17,610 nt of DNA. Origin: Candidatus Woesebacteria bacterium. GTDB taxonomy: Bacteria; Patescibacteriota; Microgenomatia; UBA8517; UBA10165. Both the position numbers and the translations under genes were made by a program. The stretch spans positions 1 to 17,610 of the forward strand of contig NZCP01000036.1 of NCBI GenBank assembly GCA_002686465.1, in the 5' to 3' direction. Position 1 is the stretch's first letter. The number at the start of each line of letters is the position of its first letter. Positions 1 to 5,474 of this stretch are shown here, in pieces. The notes below the pieces were generated by a model. It was not told the origin of the DNA. It did no database searches and saw only the letters and a program-made list of their open reading frames with translations.

Positions 1-25
1 CGCTCTACCTCTGAGCCACGGGCTC
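1..25 (-). tRNA. tRNA 5' part, truncated by window edge (isotype unknown)
   Basis: Read on the minus strand from position 25, the sequence gives a seven-base acceptor strand GAGCCCG, then TG (positions 8 and 9), GCTC, a D-loop containing AGAGGTA, and GAGC closing the D-stem. That is the 5' quarter of a canonical tRNA. The anticodon lies outside the window, so the isotype cannot be given. Confidence 0.75.
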
Positions 26-36
26 AAGTTAGTCGT

Positions 37-66
37 ATTTTACTATTTTAGACTTGGTATAATCAA
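37..66 (-). promoter_or_regulatory. Putative promoter of the truncated tRNA gene
   Basis: On the minus strand TTGATT (66-61) is followed after 18 nt by TAAAAT (42-37). The -10 ends 11 nt before tRNA position 1, giving a predicted leader of only about 4 nt. This short spacing matches the other tRNA genes in the window. It is a motif match only. Confidence 0.4.
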
Positions 67-74
67 ATCAGAAT

Positions 75-104
75 TTGCTTGACAATTGCTTCGCAATTTA
101 TAAT
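75..104 (+). promoter_or_regulatory. Putative near-leaderless promoter of the GT2 gene
   Basis: A perfect TATAAT lies at 99-104 and ends 8 nt before the ATG at 113. TTGCTT at 75-80 gives an 18-nt spacer. A perfect TTGACA at 79-84 would leave only 14 nt. The spacer holds a perfect inverted repeat AATTGC-TTC-GCAATT (84-98). A second extended -10, TGGTATAAT at 55-63, lies further upstream and would give a leader of about 40 nt. Confidence 0.5.
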
Positions 105-112
105 CAATTGAC

Positions 113-856
113 ATGCTGAGTGCTATAGTTTTGACCAAAAATGAAGAGAAGAATATTGGAAAGTGTTTGGAAAGCCTCAATTGGTGTGATGAAGTACTAG
201 TTATAGACGACTATTCTACGGATACCACGGCCAATATTGCCAAAAAGTATGGCGCGAGAGTTTTTAAGCGAAGTCTTAATGATGACTTTGCAAAACAGCG
301 AAATTTTGGTTTGAAAAAAGTAAAAGGTGAGTGGGTTTTGTTTGTAGATGCAGATGAGCGAATAAGTGGTGATCTAGCTTCAGAAATTAAGGAAAAAATT
401 GTTCAAACTAATGAGGTAGGATTTTACATCAGGCGAAGAGACTTTTTATGGGGGAGGGAATTAAAACACGGAGAAGTTGGCAAGGCAGAGTTTATAAGGT
501 TTGGTAAGAAAAACGCTGGTTCTTGGAAAAGAAAAGTGCACGAATTTTGGGAAATTCATGGAGAAGTTGGAAAACTTGATACTCCCTTGCGTCACTATCC
601 CCATCAAACGATAAGAGAGTTTGTTGAACATATAGAGTACTTTTCAACACTACATGCCCAAGAAAGGCGTAGAGAGGGAGAAAAAGCAAGCTTTTTAAAA
701 GTCATTGTTTGGCCTCTTGCTAAGTTTTTTCGGAACTGGATTGTCAAACTTGGATTTTTAGACGGAACACAAGGGTTTTTGGTGGCAATATTAATGAGTT
801 TCCACTCATTTCTTTCTTGGAGCAAACTGTGGTTGATGCAAAAAAGTAACAGATGA
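113..856 (+). CDS. Family 2 glycosyltransferase (WaaE/KdtX-like)
   Basis: A 247-residue cytoplasmic or membrane-peripheral GT-A glycosyltransferase, expected to transfer a sugar from an NDP-sugar to a lipid-linked or surface-glycan acceptor. It starts MLSAIVLTKNEEKNIGKCL, the typical GT2 first strand with the NEEKNI motif. DDYSTD at residues 32-37 and the DAD metal-binding triad at 79-81 are both present. The aromatic and basic C-terminal part (about 190-245) looks like a membrane-associating segment, as in WaaE-type enzymes. The length is normal for this subfamily. Its stop overlaps the start of the next gene by 4 bp (ATGA), so the two are almost certainly translated together. The ATG at 113 sits 8 nt after a perfect TATAAT and lacks a convincing Shine-Dalgarno. 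The sugar and acceptor cannot be read from the sequence. Confidence 0.88.
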   Translation: MLSAIVLTKNEEKNIGKCLESLNWCDEVLVIDDYSTDTTANIAKKYGARVFKRSLNDDFAKQRNFGLKKVKGEWVLFVDADERISGDLASEIKEKIVQTNEVGFYIRRRDFLWGRELKHGEVGKAEFIRFGKKNAGSWKRKVHEFWEIHGEVGKLDTPLRHYPHQTIREFVEHIEYFSTLHAQERRREGEKASFLKVIVWPLAKFFRNWIVKLGFLDGTQGFLVAILMSFHSFLSWSKLWLMQKSNR

Positions 857-2016
857 AGTTTTTACCCTGGTTACTGCTGGTTTACTTTATTATCTTCCCA
901 TTTGGTCAACTAGGCAGGATTGAAATAGGATCTGGAGTCAATATACACCTTGTTGATTTCATGGCTGGAGTTATTGCCTTTTTGTGGTTGATTACTAATA
1001 TGGCAGTTGGTAAGTGGAACTTTCCAAAACTTACTCGTCCACTTATTTCCTTTTGGGTAGTTGCAGCTTTTTCTCTTCTTCTTGGATCCCCATTTGTGAG
1101 CAATAGTCAATTGCTTGTTGGTTCGCTATACCTTTTCCGGTTGTTAATTTATATTTTTCTATATTTTGCGATTTGGGATTTTGTCAGAAAATATAAGTGG
1201 TTCAAAGGCAAGGTCTTGAGTGCACTTTTAAGTGTTGGCGCATTTATTGCAATTTTTGGTTGGGTCCAATACTTAGTCCTTCCTGATACGAGAGCTCTTT
1301 TTGAGCTTGGGTGGGATGATCATTACTTTAGACTTGTCGGTACATTTTTAGACCCGGGATTTACAGGAATCTTAATTGTATTTTTCACGATATTTGTTTT
1401 CACGAAAATATGGGGTAGGGCAGGAGAGTGGGGCAACTGGTTTCTCTTAGTTTTTGGTTTAAGTGCACTTGCTCTTACTTATTCGCGTGCAAGTTTTTTG
1501 GCGTTAGGGGTAGGAGTAATTACCTTATATATTGTGCGACGCAAGTTAATGCATCTTATTTGGGGGATCGGTTTACTGGTCTTAGCAATATTTCTTTTAC
1601 CACGTCCAGGCGGCGAAGGCACTCTTCTTGAGCGGACTTCAACTGTTTATCAGCGGCTTGAAAATTATAAGCAAACTTTTGAGATAGGAATGGCGAGGCC
1701 ACTTTTTGGTACGGGATTTAATCTTTACAGGTATTCTAGAGGAGATTTAGAGGATGATATTGTGCATTCGGGTGCCGGAGCAGACTCAAGTCTTCTTTTT
1801 GTTTTTGCAACCACAGGGATAGCAGGACTATCGGCTTATTTGTGGTTATGGTGGAGGATAATTAGGATTGGATTGGAAAGGCGACGGACACAAGCAGGAG
1901 TTCTTCTTCTTAGCTCGTCTGCAGCTCTTTTGCTACATTCTGTCTTTGCAAACTCTCTGTTTTATCCCTGGGTTTTGGGGTGGATGGCGGTTTTACTGGG
2001 TTTGCAGGAAGACTAG
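853..2016 (+). CDS. O-antigen ligase/polymerase-like polytopic membrane protein (Wzy/WaaL type)
   Basis: A 387-residue protein made largely of hydrophobic helices, about ten of them, in the style of O-antigen ligases and Wzy polymerases. Diagnostic points are a loop with GTFLDPGFTG (163-172), the YSR motif at 210-212 opening the conserved YSRASFLALG helix, a large outer loop containing RP..GTGFN (282-290), and a loop histidine at 305 followed by a Wzy_C-like helix ending GIAGLSAYLWLWW. Family members join or polymerise glycans on the outer face of the membrane using undecaprenyl-linked donors. Translational overlap with the GT2 gene supports a role in the same surface polysaccharide. Ligase versus polymerase cannot be decided from sequence; these two functions are often confused in this superfamily. 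Confidence 0.8.
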   Translation: MKFLPWLLLVYFIIFPFGQLGRIEIGSGVNIHLVDFMAGVIAFLWLITNMAVGKWNFPKLTRPLISFWVVAAFSLLLGSPFVSNSQLLVGSLYLFRLLIYIFLYFAIWDFVRKYKWFKGKVLSALLSVGAFIAIFGWVQYLVLPDTRALFELGWDDHYFRLVGTFLDPGFTGILIVFFTIFVFTKIWGRAGEWGNWFLLVFGLSALALTYSRASFLALGVGVITLYIVRRKLMHLIWGIGLLVLAIFLLPRPGGEGTLLERTSTVYQRLENYKQTFEIGMARPLFGTGFNLYRYSRGDLEDDIVHSGAGADSSLLFVFATTGIAGLSAYLWLWWRIIRIGLERRRTQAGVLLLSSSAALLLHSVFANSLFYPWVLGWMAVLLGLQED

Positions 2017-2019
2017 GTG

Positions 2020-2042
2020 TCGTACGTACCACGTACGTACGA
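2020..2042. repeat. Perfect inverted repeat, 10-bp arms, 3-nt loop
   Basis: Arms TCGTACGTAC and GTACGTACGA flank CAC, beginning 3 nt after the stop codon of the ligase-like gene. Each arm is itself built from repeated GTAC units. There is no T-run on either side, so it is more like a protein-binding site or an mRNA 3'-end-protecting hairpin than a terminator. Confidence 0.85.
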
Positions 2043-2176
2043 AGTATATACTGCGTTTGTATAGTCAGTAGCAGTTTGCCCGCCTCCGCAAACTGGCCCC
2101 ACACTTCTGTGTGGAAATGAATGTCAGGTGGGTACCCTTCCGTAGTCTCAGCGAGGAGGTACGCTTCGGGGATGTC

Positions 2177-2223
2177 GCCCGCCGAAGACAGCGGAAGAGC
2201 TGCTGTCTCTATGTCGGCAGGGC
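2177..2223 (+). other. Long interrupted hairpin just upstream of the epimerase promoter
   Basis: Sixteen Watson-Crick pairs can form: GCCC (2177-2180) with GGGC (2220-2223), GCCGA (2181-2185) with TCGGC (2214-2218), and AGACAGC (2186-2192) with GCTGTCT (2202-2208). Bulges are a single A (2219) and CTATG (2209-2213), and the loop is 9 nt. It competes with CTTCGG/CCGAAG (2164-2187). The structure ends 5 nt before the -35 box of the next promoter and is not followed by a T-run. Confidence 0.6.
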
Positions 2224-2228
2224 TCCAC

Positions 2229-2257
2229 TTGCAAGAGTGTTTCTTCCAGTGTATATT
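2229..2257 (+). promoter_or_regulatory. Promoter of the epimerase gene, leaderless type
   Basis: TTGCAA (2229-2234), a 17-nt spacer and TATATT (2252-2257) form a good sigma70-type promoter. The -10 ends 7 nt before the ATG at 2265, so transcription should begin at or next to that codon. This decides the start codon of the epimerase and argues against the in-frame upstream ATG at 2121. Confidence 0.65.
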
Positions 2258-2264
2258 TGTGGGC

Positions 2265-3383
2265 ATGGCAGATAGAGTTTTGATTACTGGTGGAGCTGGC
2301 TTTATTGGATCGCATACAGCAGATTTGTTAGCAAAAAAGGGTTATAAGGTACGAATTCTTGATGACTTGAAGCCACCGGTGCACGATAGAGACTGGCCTG
2401 ATTATGTATTAAATAAAGGATACGAGCTTATAAAAGGCGATGTCAGTAAAAAAAATACGTGGTTGACGGCGCTTCGTGGAGTAGATTACGTCTTCGGTCT
2501 TGCAGCCCACCAAGATCAACTACCAAATTTTAGTAAGTTTTTTGAGGTCAATACTCTTAGCAACGCACTCCTATACGAGGTCATAGTTGCAAAAAAACTA
2601 CCTATTAAAAAGATTGTTTTTGCCAGCTCTCAATTTATTTACGGCGATGGAGTCTATATTTGTCCCCACACAAAAAGGAGATTTTATCCGGACCTGCGAA
2701 CTCTGGATCAGTTGAAAAAGCAAAGATGGGATATTCTTTGCCCACAAAAAGTATCAGCCCAATTTGTACCTTTCCGCGAGGACCAGCAACCAAATCCCAC
2801 TAACTCATATGGATTATCAAAAGTGGCTCTGGAGAACTTAGCCCTGCGATTGGGGAAAACGTACAATATTCCCACTACGATTCTACGATACTCAATTGTC
2901 CAAGGTCCTCGTCAGTCGCCACGGAATCTCTACTCGGGTTCTCTTCGTATTTTTGTGACCCAAGCGCTTGAAGGTGAACCTATCACAGTGTACGAGGATG
3001 GTCAGCAAAAAAGAGATTTTGTGAATATAGAAGATATTGCGCGTAGTAACGTTTTGGCTTTGGAGAATGACAAAATGAACTTTCAAATATTTAACGCAGG
3101 AGGGGGCAAAGGATATACTGTTTTACAATTTGCAGAGATGGTGAAGCGACTTACTAAATCGACTTCAAAAATTTCTCTTGCTGGTGAGTTTAGGCAAACA
3201 GATACTCGAAACGCCGTATCAAGTGTAAAAAAACTGCAAAAGTTTGGATGGAAACCTAAGTTTTCTCCCGAGAAGTCGATTCGAGATTATGTAGATTGGG
3301 TTAAGGATATTGGAGTTGATAGAGCCTCTGTAAGAAGTCAGAGGATGCGGCTTAGGAAATTGGGTGTGGTTGAAGGAGGGTAG
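2265..3383 (+). CDS. NAD-dependent nucleotide-sugar epimerase/dehydratase (extended SDR)
   Basis: A 372-residue cytosolic enzyme that should modify an NDP-sugar for the glycan genes upstream. The Rossmann motif GGAGFIGSH is at residues 9-17, immediately after the chosen ATG. The catalytic serine region is SSQFIYG (121-127), and the YxxxK pair is Y182/K186 in SYGLSK. RYSIVQGPRQ (208-217) and the RDFVNIEDIA segment (250-259) are typical of 4-epimerases. Between the serine strand and the YxxxK helix lies an extra segment of about 45 residues with C133-x-H135 and C159-P, resembling the Cys-containing insertion of dTDP-rhamnose 4-epimerase-like SDRs (from memory of that group), though the second Cys of each pair is missing. 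An in-frame extension to 2121 exists, but the promoter and the family start favour 2265. The substrate is unknown. Confidence 0.85.
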   Translation: MADRVLITGGAGFIGSHTADLLAKKGYKVRILDDLKPPVHDRDWPDYVLNKGYELIKGDVSKKNTWLTALRGVDYVFGLAAHQDQLPNFSKFFEVNTLSNALLYEVIVAKKLPIKKIVFASSQFIYGDGVYICPHTKRRFYPDLRTLDQLKKQRWDILCPQKVSAQFVPFREDQQPNPTNSYGLSKVALENLALRLGKTYNIPTTILRYSIVQGPRQSPRNLYSGSLRIFVTQALEGEPITVYEDGQQKRDFVNIEDIARSNVLALENDKMNFQIFNAGGGKGYTVLQFAEMVKRLTKSTSKISLAGEFRQTDTRNAVSSVKKLQKFGWKPKFSPEKSIRDYVDWVKDIGVDRASVRSQRMRLRKLGVVEGG

Positions 3384-3407
3384 TTTTACACCCTGCATGT
3401 CCAGACT

Positions 3408-4115
3408 TTAAGGAGAGTATGTAATTTTAATCTGCTTTTCTGTTTTGTTTTCAGCTTTATCGACAGCGATAATCGTAATCGTATTTTCACCCTCCGATAG
3501 TGTTAGTCTTTGAGAAAATTCCCCTTCACTCCCAAAAACAGCCAATCTATCATTAATAGTAACCCGTATACCAGGTTCTGTTTTCCCCTTCACGTCGATT
3601 GTCTTATTGTCGCCAGAGAACGTTTCCCCGTCTTGTGGTTGAGTGAGCTCAAGAGTGGGAGCTTCTGTGTCGTAAATTACCGTTAATCGTCGCGACTCAC
3701 CGCTCTCGTTCCCGTTTTGGTCAGTTGTTGTTGCCCAGATTTCGCTTTCTCCCTGCGATAGTGGTATAGAGAGAGAAAATGACCCAGAGTCGTCAACAAT
3801 AGTCTCCTTTTCCTCCTCACCGTTTTTAAACAACTTCAAGGTTGAACCGGATTCAGCCTCTCCAGTTATTGTAACTTTGCTTGTTTGAATACTTCTGGGT
3901 ATTTCGTCCAGGCGAGGAGGTCCGGGTGGGGTTTTGTCTTCCTGAAGTATTGGCACAGAACTGCTTTGGAGCTCACTTACAAATGCGGCAAAACGAGCTA
4001 GGGTAGGGATACCGAAAAAGAGAAGGAAGCCAAGAAGACCAATTGACAAAAGAATTAACAAAAAAGCGCTTCTTGTTGTTCGCCTTTCTTTGATTGTTGC
4101 GCGTCTGGAAACCAT
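3408..4115 (-). CDS. Membrane-anchored protein with two bacterial Ig-like domains
   Basis: A 235-residue protein. Residues 1-16 are strongly basic, 18-40 form one hydrophobic helix, and the rest is hydrophilic and exported, giving an N-in, C-out topology. Two beta-rich modules follow a Pro-rich linker (TPPGPP): about 73-148 (VTITGEAESGSTLKLFKNGE, ending in a strand before YDTEAP) and about 151-235 (the TEAPTLELTQP start, VTINDR, and a last strand ending in KITYSP). The repeated G-GEAE/KGKTEPG pattern and the ENTITIIAVDKAEN segment are typical of Ig-like repeats of the glucodextranase B/Big type found on cell surfaces. No catalytic domain is present, so adhesion or wall binding is likely. The ATG lies 7 nt beyond the 3' end of tRNA-Thr, so the gene is probably transcribed behind it. 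The gene is convergent with the epimerase. Confidence 0.72.
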   Translation of the reverse strand: MVSRRATIKERRTTRSAFLLILLSIGLLGFLLFFGIPTLARFAAFVSELQSSSVPILQEDKTPPGPPRLDEIPRSIQTSKVTITGEAESGSTLKLFKNGEEEKETIVDDSGSFSLSIPLSQGESEIWATTTDQNGNESGESRRLTVIYDTEAPTLELTQPQDGETFSGDNKTIDVKGKTEPGIRVTINDRLAVFGSEGEFSQRLTLSEGENTITIIAVDKAENKTEKQIKITYSP

Positions 4116-4121
4116 TATAAG

Positions 4122-4194
4122 AGCCGATGAGAGGATTCGAACCCCTGACCTTTCCCTTACGAAGGGACTGCTCTGCCAACTGAGCTACACCGGC
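4122..4194 (-). tRNA. tRNA-Thr (anticodon CGU)
   Basis: A complete cloverleaf on the minus strand: acceptor GCCGGTG with CATCGGC, D-stem GCTC/GAGC, anticodon loop TTCGTAA (anticodon CGT, decoding ACG), T-loop TTCGAAT. The anticodon stem GTCCC/GGGAA has a G-A mismatch at 27-43, leaving four good pairs. The discriminator is T. The next bases are CTT, so CCA is not encoded. The Ig-like protein gene begins 7 nt downstream. Confidence 0.93.
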
Positions 4195-4206
4195 CTATTT
4201 GCCCAT

Positions 4207-4235
4207 ATTTTACACCAAGAGAGGGTCAGTAGCCA
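4207..4235 (-). promoter_or_regulatory. Putative tRNA-Thr promoter
   Basis: TAAAAT (4212-4207 on the minus strand), preceded by TG, ends 12 nt before tRNA position 1. A poor -35, TGGCTA (4235-4230), lies 17 nt upstream inside the end of the flavoprotein gene. Predicted leader is about 5 nt. The tRNA could also be reached by read-through from the flavoprotein gene. Confidence 0.45.
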
Positions 4236-4948
4236 GAGAATTTATCGATCTTTATTCTTTCCTCTGGAATCTTCATTTCTTCAAGAACATCTTCCATTGC
4301 ACTTACGAATGCTGGTGGTCCACAGAGCCAGAAGACGGGATTTTGATATTTAGAGGCAATTTGTGAGATAAGGGTTTTGTCGACTCGACTAGTATGGCCG
4401 CTCCATTTCTGTTTGCTTTCCTCCGGTTTAGTAACTGTGTAAGTAATTTGCATGTTTGTGTGGCGAGAGGCCATTTTGTCTAGATCTTCTTTAAAAGCAA
4501 TCTCCTCGGGTATGGAGTTAGAGTAGATGAGGTGAACTGGAACTTTAAGATTTTTATCTACAATATACTTAAAAATGCTCCTAAATGGTGTGATTCCGAT
4601 TCCACCTGCGACAAAAACTTGGGGAATAGAAGTAGTATCGCTATCTAGTACAAATTCGCCTCCTAAACCATGTACTTTTATCTCGTCTCCAACTGACATC
4701 TCATCAAGCGTCTTTTTAAACCCACTCTGGGGGCGAATTCGAGTTGTGAATTGAATGTTTTCTTCGGTAGGAGAGGAGGAAAGCGTAAAGTGTCGAGTTA
4801 CACCTCTGTCGTCAGGGTATTTTAAGTCAACTGTGAAGTGGAAAGACTGGCCTGATTTATATTTTAGGTTCGGCGGTTTATCAAAGACAAAAGTTTTTGT
4901 TCCCTTAGCCTCTTGCTTAATTGCACGGATTTTTGCCTTGAACTCCAC
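4226..4948 (-). CDS. Ferredoxin-NADP+ reductase-like FAD/NAD(P)-binding oxidoreductase
   Basis: A 240-residue stand-alone member of the FNR superfamily, expected to move electrons between NAD(P)H and a small redox protein in the cytosol. The FAD-binding barrel covers about 1-105 and contains the RHFTLSSSP motif (52-60), the counterpart of RxYS that binds the flavin. The nucleotide-binding half has GGIGITPFRS (115-124) and WLCGPPAFV (207-215). It ends in the aromatic KFSGY tail common in this family, where the last aromatic stacks on the flavin. No iron-sulfur or globin domain is fused, so the partner must be separate. The start is GTG; no in-frame ATG keeps the N-terminal strand. It diverges from the Cys-rich gene across 28 bp and shares a promoter core with it. 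Its partner in the cell is unknown. Confidence 0.87.
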   Translation of the reverse strand: MEFKAKIRAIKQEAKGTKTFVFDKPPNLKYKSGQSFHFTVDLKYPDDRGVTRHFTLSSSPTEENIQFTTRIRPQSGFKKTLDEMSVGDEIKVHGLGGEFVLDSDTTSIPQVFVAGGIGITPFRSIFKYIVDKNLKVPVHLIYSNSIPEEIAFKEDLDKMASRHTNMQITYTVTKPEESKQKWSGHTSRVDKTLISQIASKYQNPVFWLCGPPAFVSAMEDVLEEMKIPEERIKIDKFSGY

Positions 4949-4957
4949 GTCTTTTGT

Positions 4958-4967
4958 ATGCTACCAT
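4958..4967. promoter_or_regulatory. Shared bidirectional -10 element (symmetric promoter)
   Basis: The only intergenic DNA between the divergent GTG (4948) and ATG (4977) is 28 bp. The plus strand reads TGC-TACCAT (4959-4967), ending 9 nt before the ATG. The minus strand reads TGG-TAGCAT (4966-4958), ending 9 nt before the GTG. Both are extended -10 forms on the same base pairs. Predicted start sites near 4974 and 4951 would leave leaders of about 2-3 nt on each side. Confidence 0.55.
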
Positions 4968-4976
4968 GAACCTAGT

Positions 4977-5141
4977 ATGTGCTACAACTGTGGATGTGAT
5001 CTTCCCGAGGATGATATGGGGAAGAAAGATAATATCACGACCAAAAGTTTTCAAAAGGCAGCTAAGGCTGAAAATACTTCAGTAGACGAGGCAAAGAAAA
5101 ATACCCTTAAGCTTCTAAAGAAAGAGTTAGGGGAGAAGTGA
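4977..5141 (+). CDS. Small Cys-rich hypothetical protein (CYNCGC motif)
   Basis: A 54-residue protein beginning MCYNCGCDLPEDDMGKKDNI. Three cysteines lie in residues 2-7 (C2, C5, C7: CxxCxC), followed by an acidic DLPEDDMG turn. A charged, Lys-rich amphipathic helix region ends LKLLKKELGEK. Four potential ligands are not obvious, since only three Cys and no His are present, so a metal site would need a dimer, an aspartate or another partner. Short proteins with this CYNCGC start are, as far as I recall, widespread in CPR genomes and uncharacterised. The ATG at 4977 is chosen because the reading frame further upstream runs antisense to the flavoprotein gene and the promoter -10 ends at 4967. 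Its stop abuts the stop of the GIY-YIG gene with no gap. Confidence 0.75.
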   Translation: MCYNCGCDLPEDDMGKKDNITTKSFQKAAKAENTSVDEAKKNTLKLLKKELGEK

Positions 5142-5150
5142 TTACTTCTT
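5133..5150. terminator. Weak hairpin over the tail-to-tail stop codons
   Basis: AGAAGT (5134-5139) pairs with ACTTCT (5144-5149) around GATT, extendable by a G-T pair, and it contains both stop codons. It is symmetric, so it could act on both convergent transcripts. The T content on either side is modest, so its role as a terminator is tentative. Confidence 0.35.
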
Positions 5151-5405
5151 AAGATTTAGCGTTCTTTGAAGCGATTTCCTGAGATTGTTTCTACCGAAGC
5201 CACTTTTCAGAAAGACTTCTCTGGCCTTTGCGTCTTCTTCATTAACAAAACATTCACAGTGAATAAGTCTTAGTGGTCTGCGATACGTAGTGGCTTTAAC
5301 TTCGCCACGCGTATGCCGAGATAGTCGATCGTGAAGATTAATAGTAAATCCTGTATAAAATTTCTTGTCTCTTACACTGAGTAGTGTGTAAACGTAGTAA
5401 AACAT
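5142..5405 (-). CDS. GIY-YIG domain protein (UPF0213/YhbQ-like putative endonuclease)
   Basis: An 87-residue single-domain GIY-YIG protein. The first strand carries YYVYTLLS (residues 3-10, the GIY equivalent) and the second FYTGFT (16-21, the YIG equivalent). R27, H31 and E63 (in AREVFLK) occupy the places of the catalytic Arg, His and metal-binding Glu. The TTYRRPLRLIHCECF and FLKSGFGRNNLRKSL segments match the standard short family. These stand-alone domains are common in CPR and other bacteria, and their biological role is mostly unknown; nuclease activity is inferred from the fold. There is no extra DNA-binding domain. Immediately upstream of the ATG is a perfect inverted repeat, followed by two further palindromes and a tRNA gene. 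The start fits the domain boundary exactly. Confidence 0.85.
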   Translation of the reverse strand: MFYYVYTLLSVRDKKFYTGFTINLHDRLSRHTRGEVKATTYRRPLRLIHCECFVNEEDAKAREVFLKSGFGRNNLRKSLQRTLNLKK

Positions 5406-5422
5406 TAAACGTCTAACGTTTA
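5406..5422. repeat. Perfect inverted repeat touching the GIY-YIG start codon
   Basis: TAAACGT and ACGTTTA are separated by CTA. The repeat abuts the ATG (5405-5403, minus strand), where it could be an operator or an mRNA hairpin affecting initiation. Confidence 0.75.
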
Positions 5423-5440
5423 TCGGGAAACTTTAGAGTG

Positions 5441-5457
5441 GCCAAGTCTGACTTGGC
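5441..5457. repeat. Perfect inverted repeat, 7-bp arms
   Basis: GCCAAGT and ACTTGGC flank CTG. The inner 15 bases match the palindrome at 5479-5493 at 12 of 15 positions. Two of the three differences form a compensated base pair, and the third is in the loop. No T-run follows on either strand. Confidence 0.75.
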
Positions 5458-5474
5458 TCCTCGTCTTCCTCGGT

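Larger units (their letters stand above)
2017..2228. other. GC-rich, hairpin-filled intergenic block (possible structured RNA or dispersed repeat)
   Basis: The 248 bp between the ligase-like gene and the epimerase are visibly richer in GC than the flanking genes and unusually palindromic. In order: a perfect 10-bp stem (2020-2042), the palindrome AGTATATACT (2043-2052), CAGTTTGC/GCAAACTG (2072-2095), CCACAC-TTCT-GTGTGG (2099-2114), GGGTACCC (2129-2136), CTTCGG/CCGAAG (2164-2187) and a 16-bp interrupted stem (2177-2223). The last two share bases and exclude each other. None has a U-tract, so none is a normal intrinsic terminator. TATACT (2047-2052) and TATAGT (2060-2065) could be -10 elements for a small RNA but lack good -35 boxes. 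The block could be a 3' UTR, a small RNA, or a dispersed element. I do not recognise a known RNA family. Confidence 0.55.

Noticed and set aside
79..84. Perfect TTGACA as the -35 of the GT2 promoter
   Set aside because: The spacer to TATAAT would be only 14 nt. The less perfect TTGCTT at 75-80 with 18 nt is more plausible, though neither is proven.
604..825. Minus-strand open frames inside the GT2, ligase, gat and dnaE genes
   Set aside because: They lie antisense to genes with clear family motifs and show no recognisable protein features.
2020..2042. Intrinsic terminator of the ligase-like gene
   Set aside because: The hairpin is perfect, but no T-run follows it on the plus strand.
2121..2264. 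In-frame N-terminal extension of the epimerase by 48 residues
   Set aside because: The SDR Rossmann motif begins right after the Met at 2265, a TTGCAA-17-TATATT promoter ends 7 nt before it, and the extension is translated from the hairpin-rich block with no family similarity.
1910..2266. Minus-strand open frame of 118 codons covering the GC-rich block and the end of the ligase-like gene
   Set aside because: It runs antisense through about 107 bp of a well-supported gene, starts opposite the epimerase start, and its openness is expected from the GC-rich block. No family resemblance was recognised. A real small protein here cannot be fully excluded.
4157..4171. Anticodon stem mismatch (G27-A43) in tRNA-Thr as a sign of a pseudogene
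   Set aside because: All other stems, the T-loop, the D-loop and the anticodon loop are normal, and one weak pair at the end of the anticodon stem is tolerated in functional tRNAs.
4755..4976. Upstream extension of the Cys-rich gene's reading frame
   Set aside because: It is antisense to the flavoprotein gene, which has clear FAD and NAD(P) motifs; the promoter and ATG at 4977 define the small gene.
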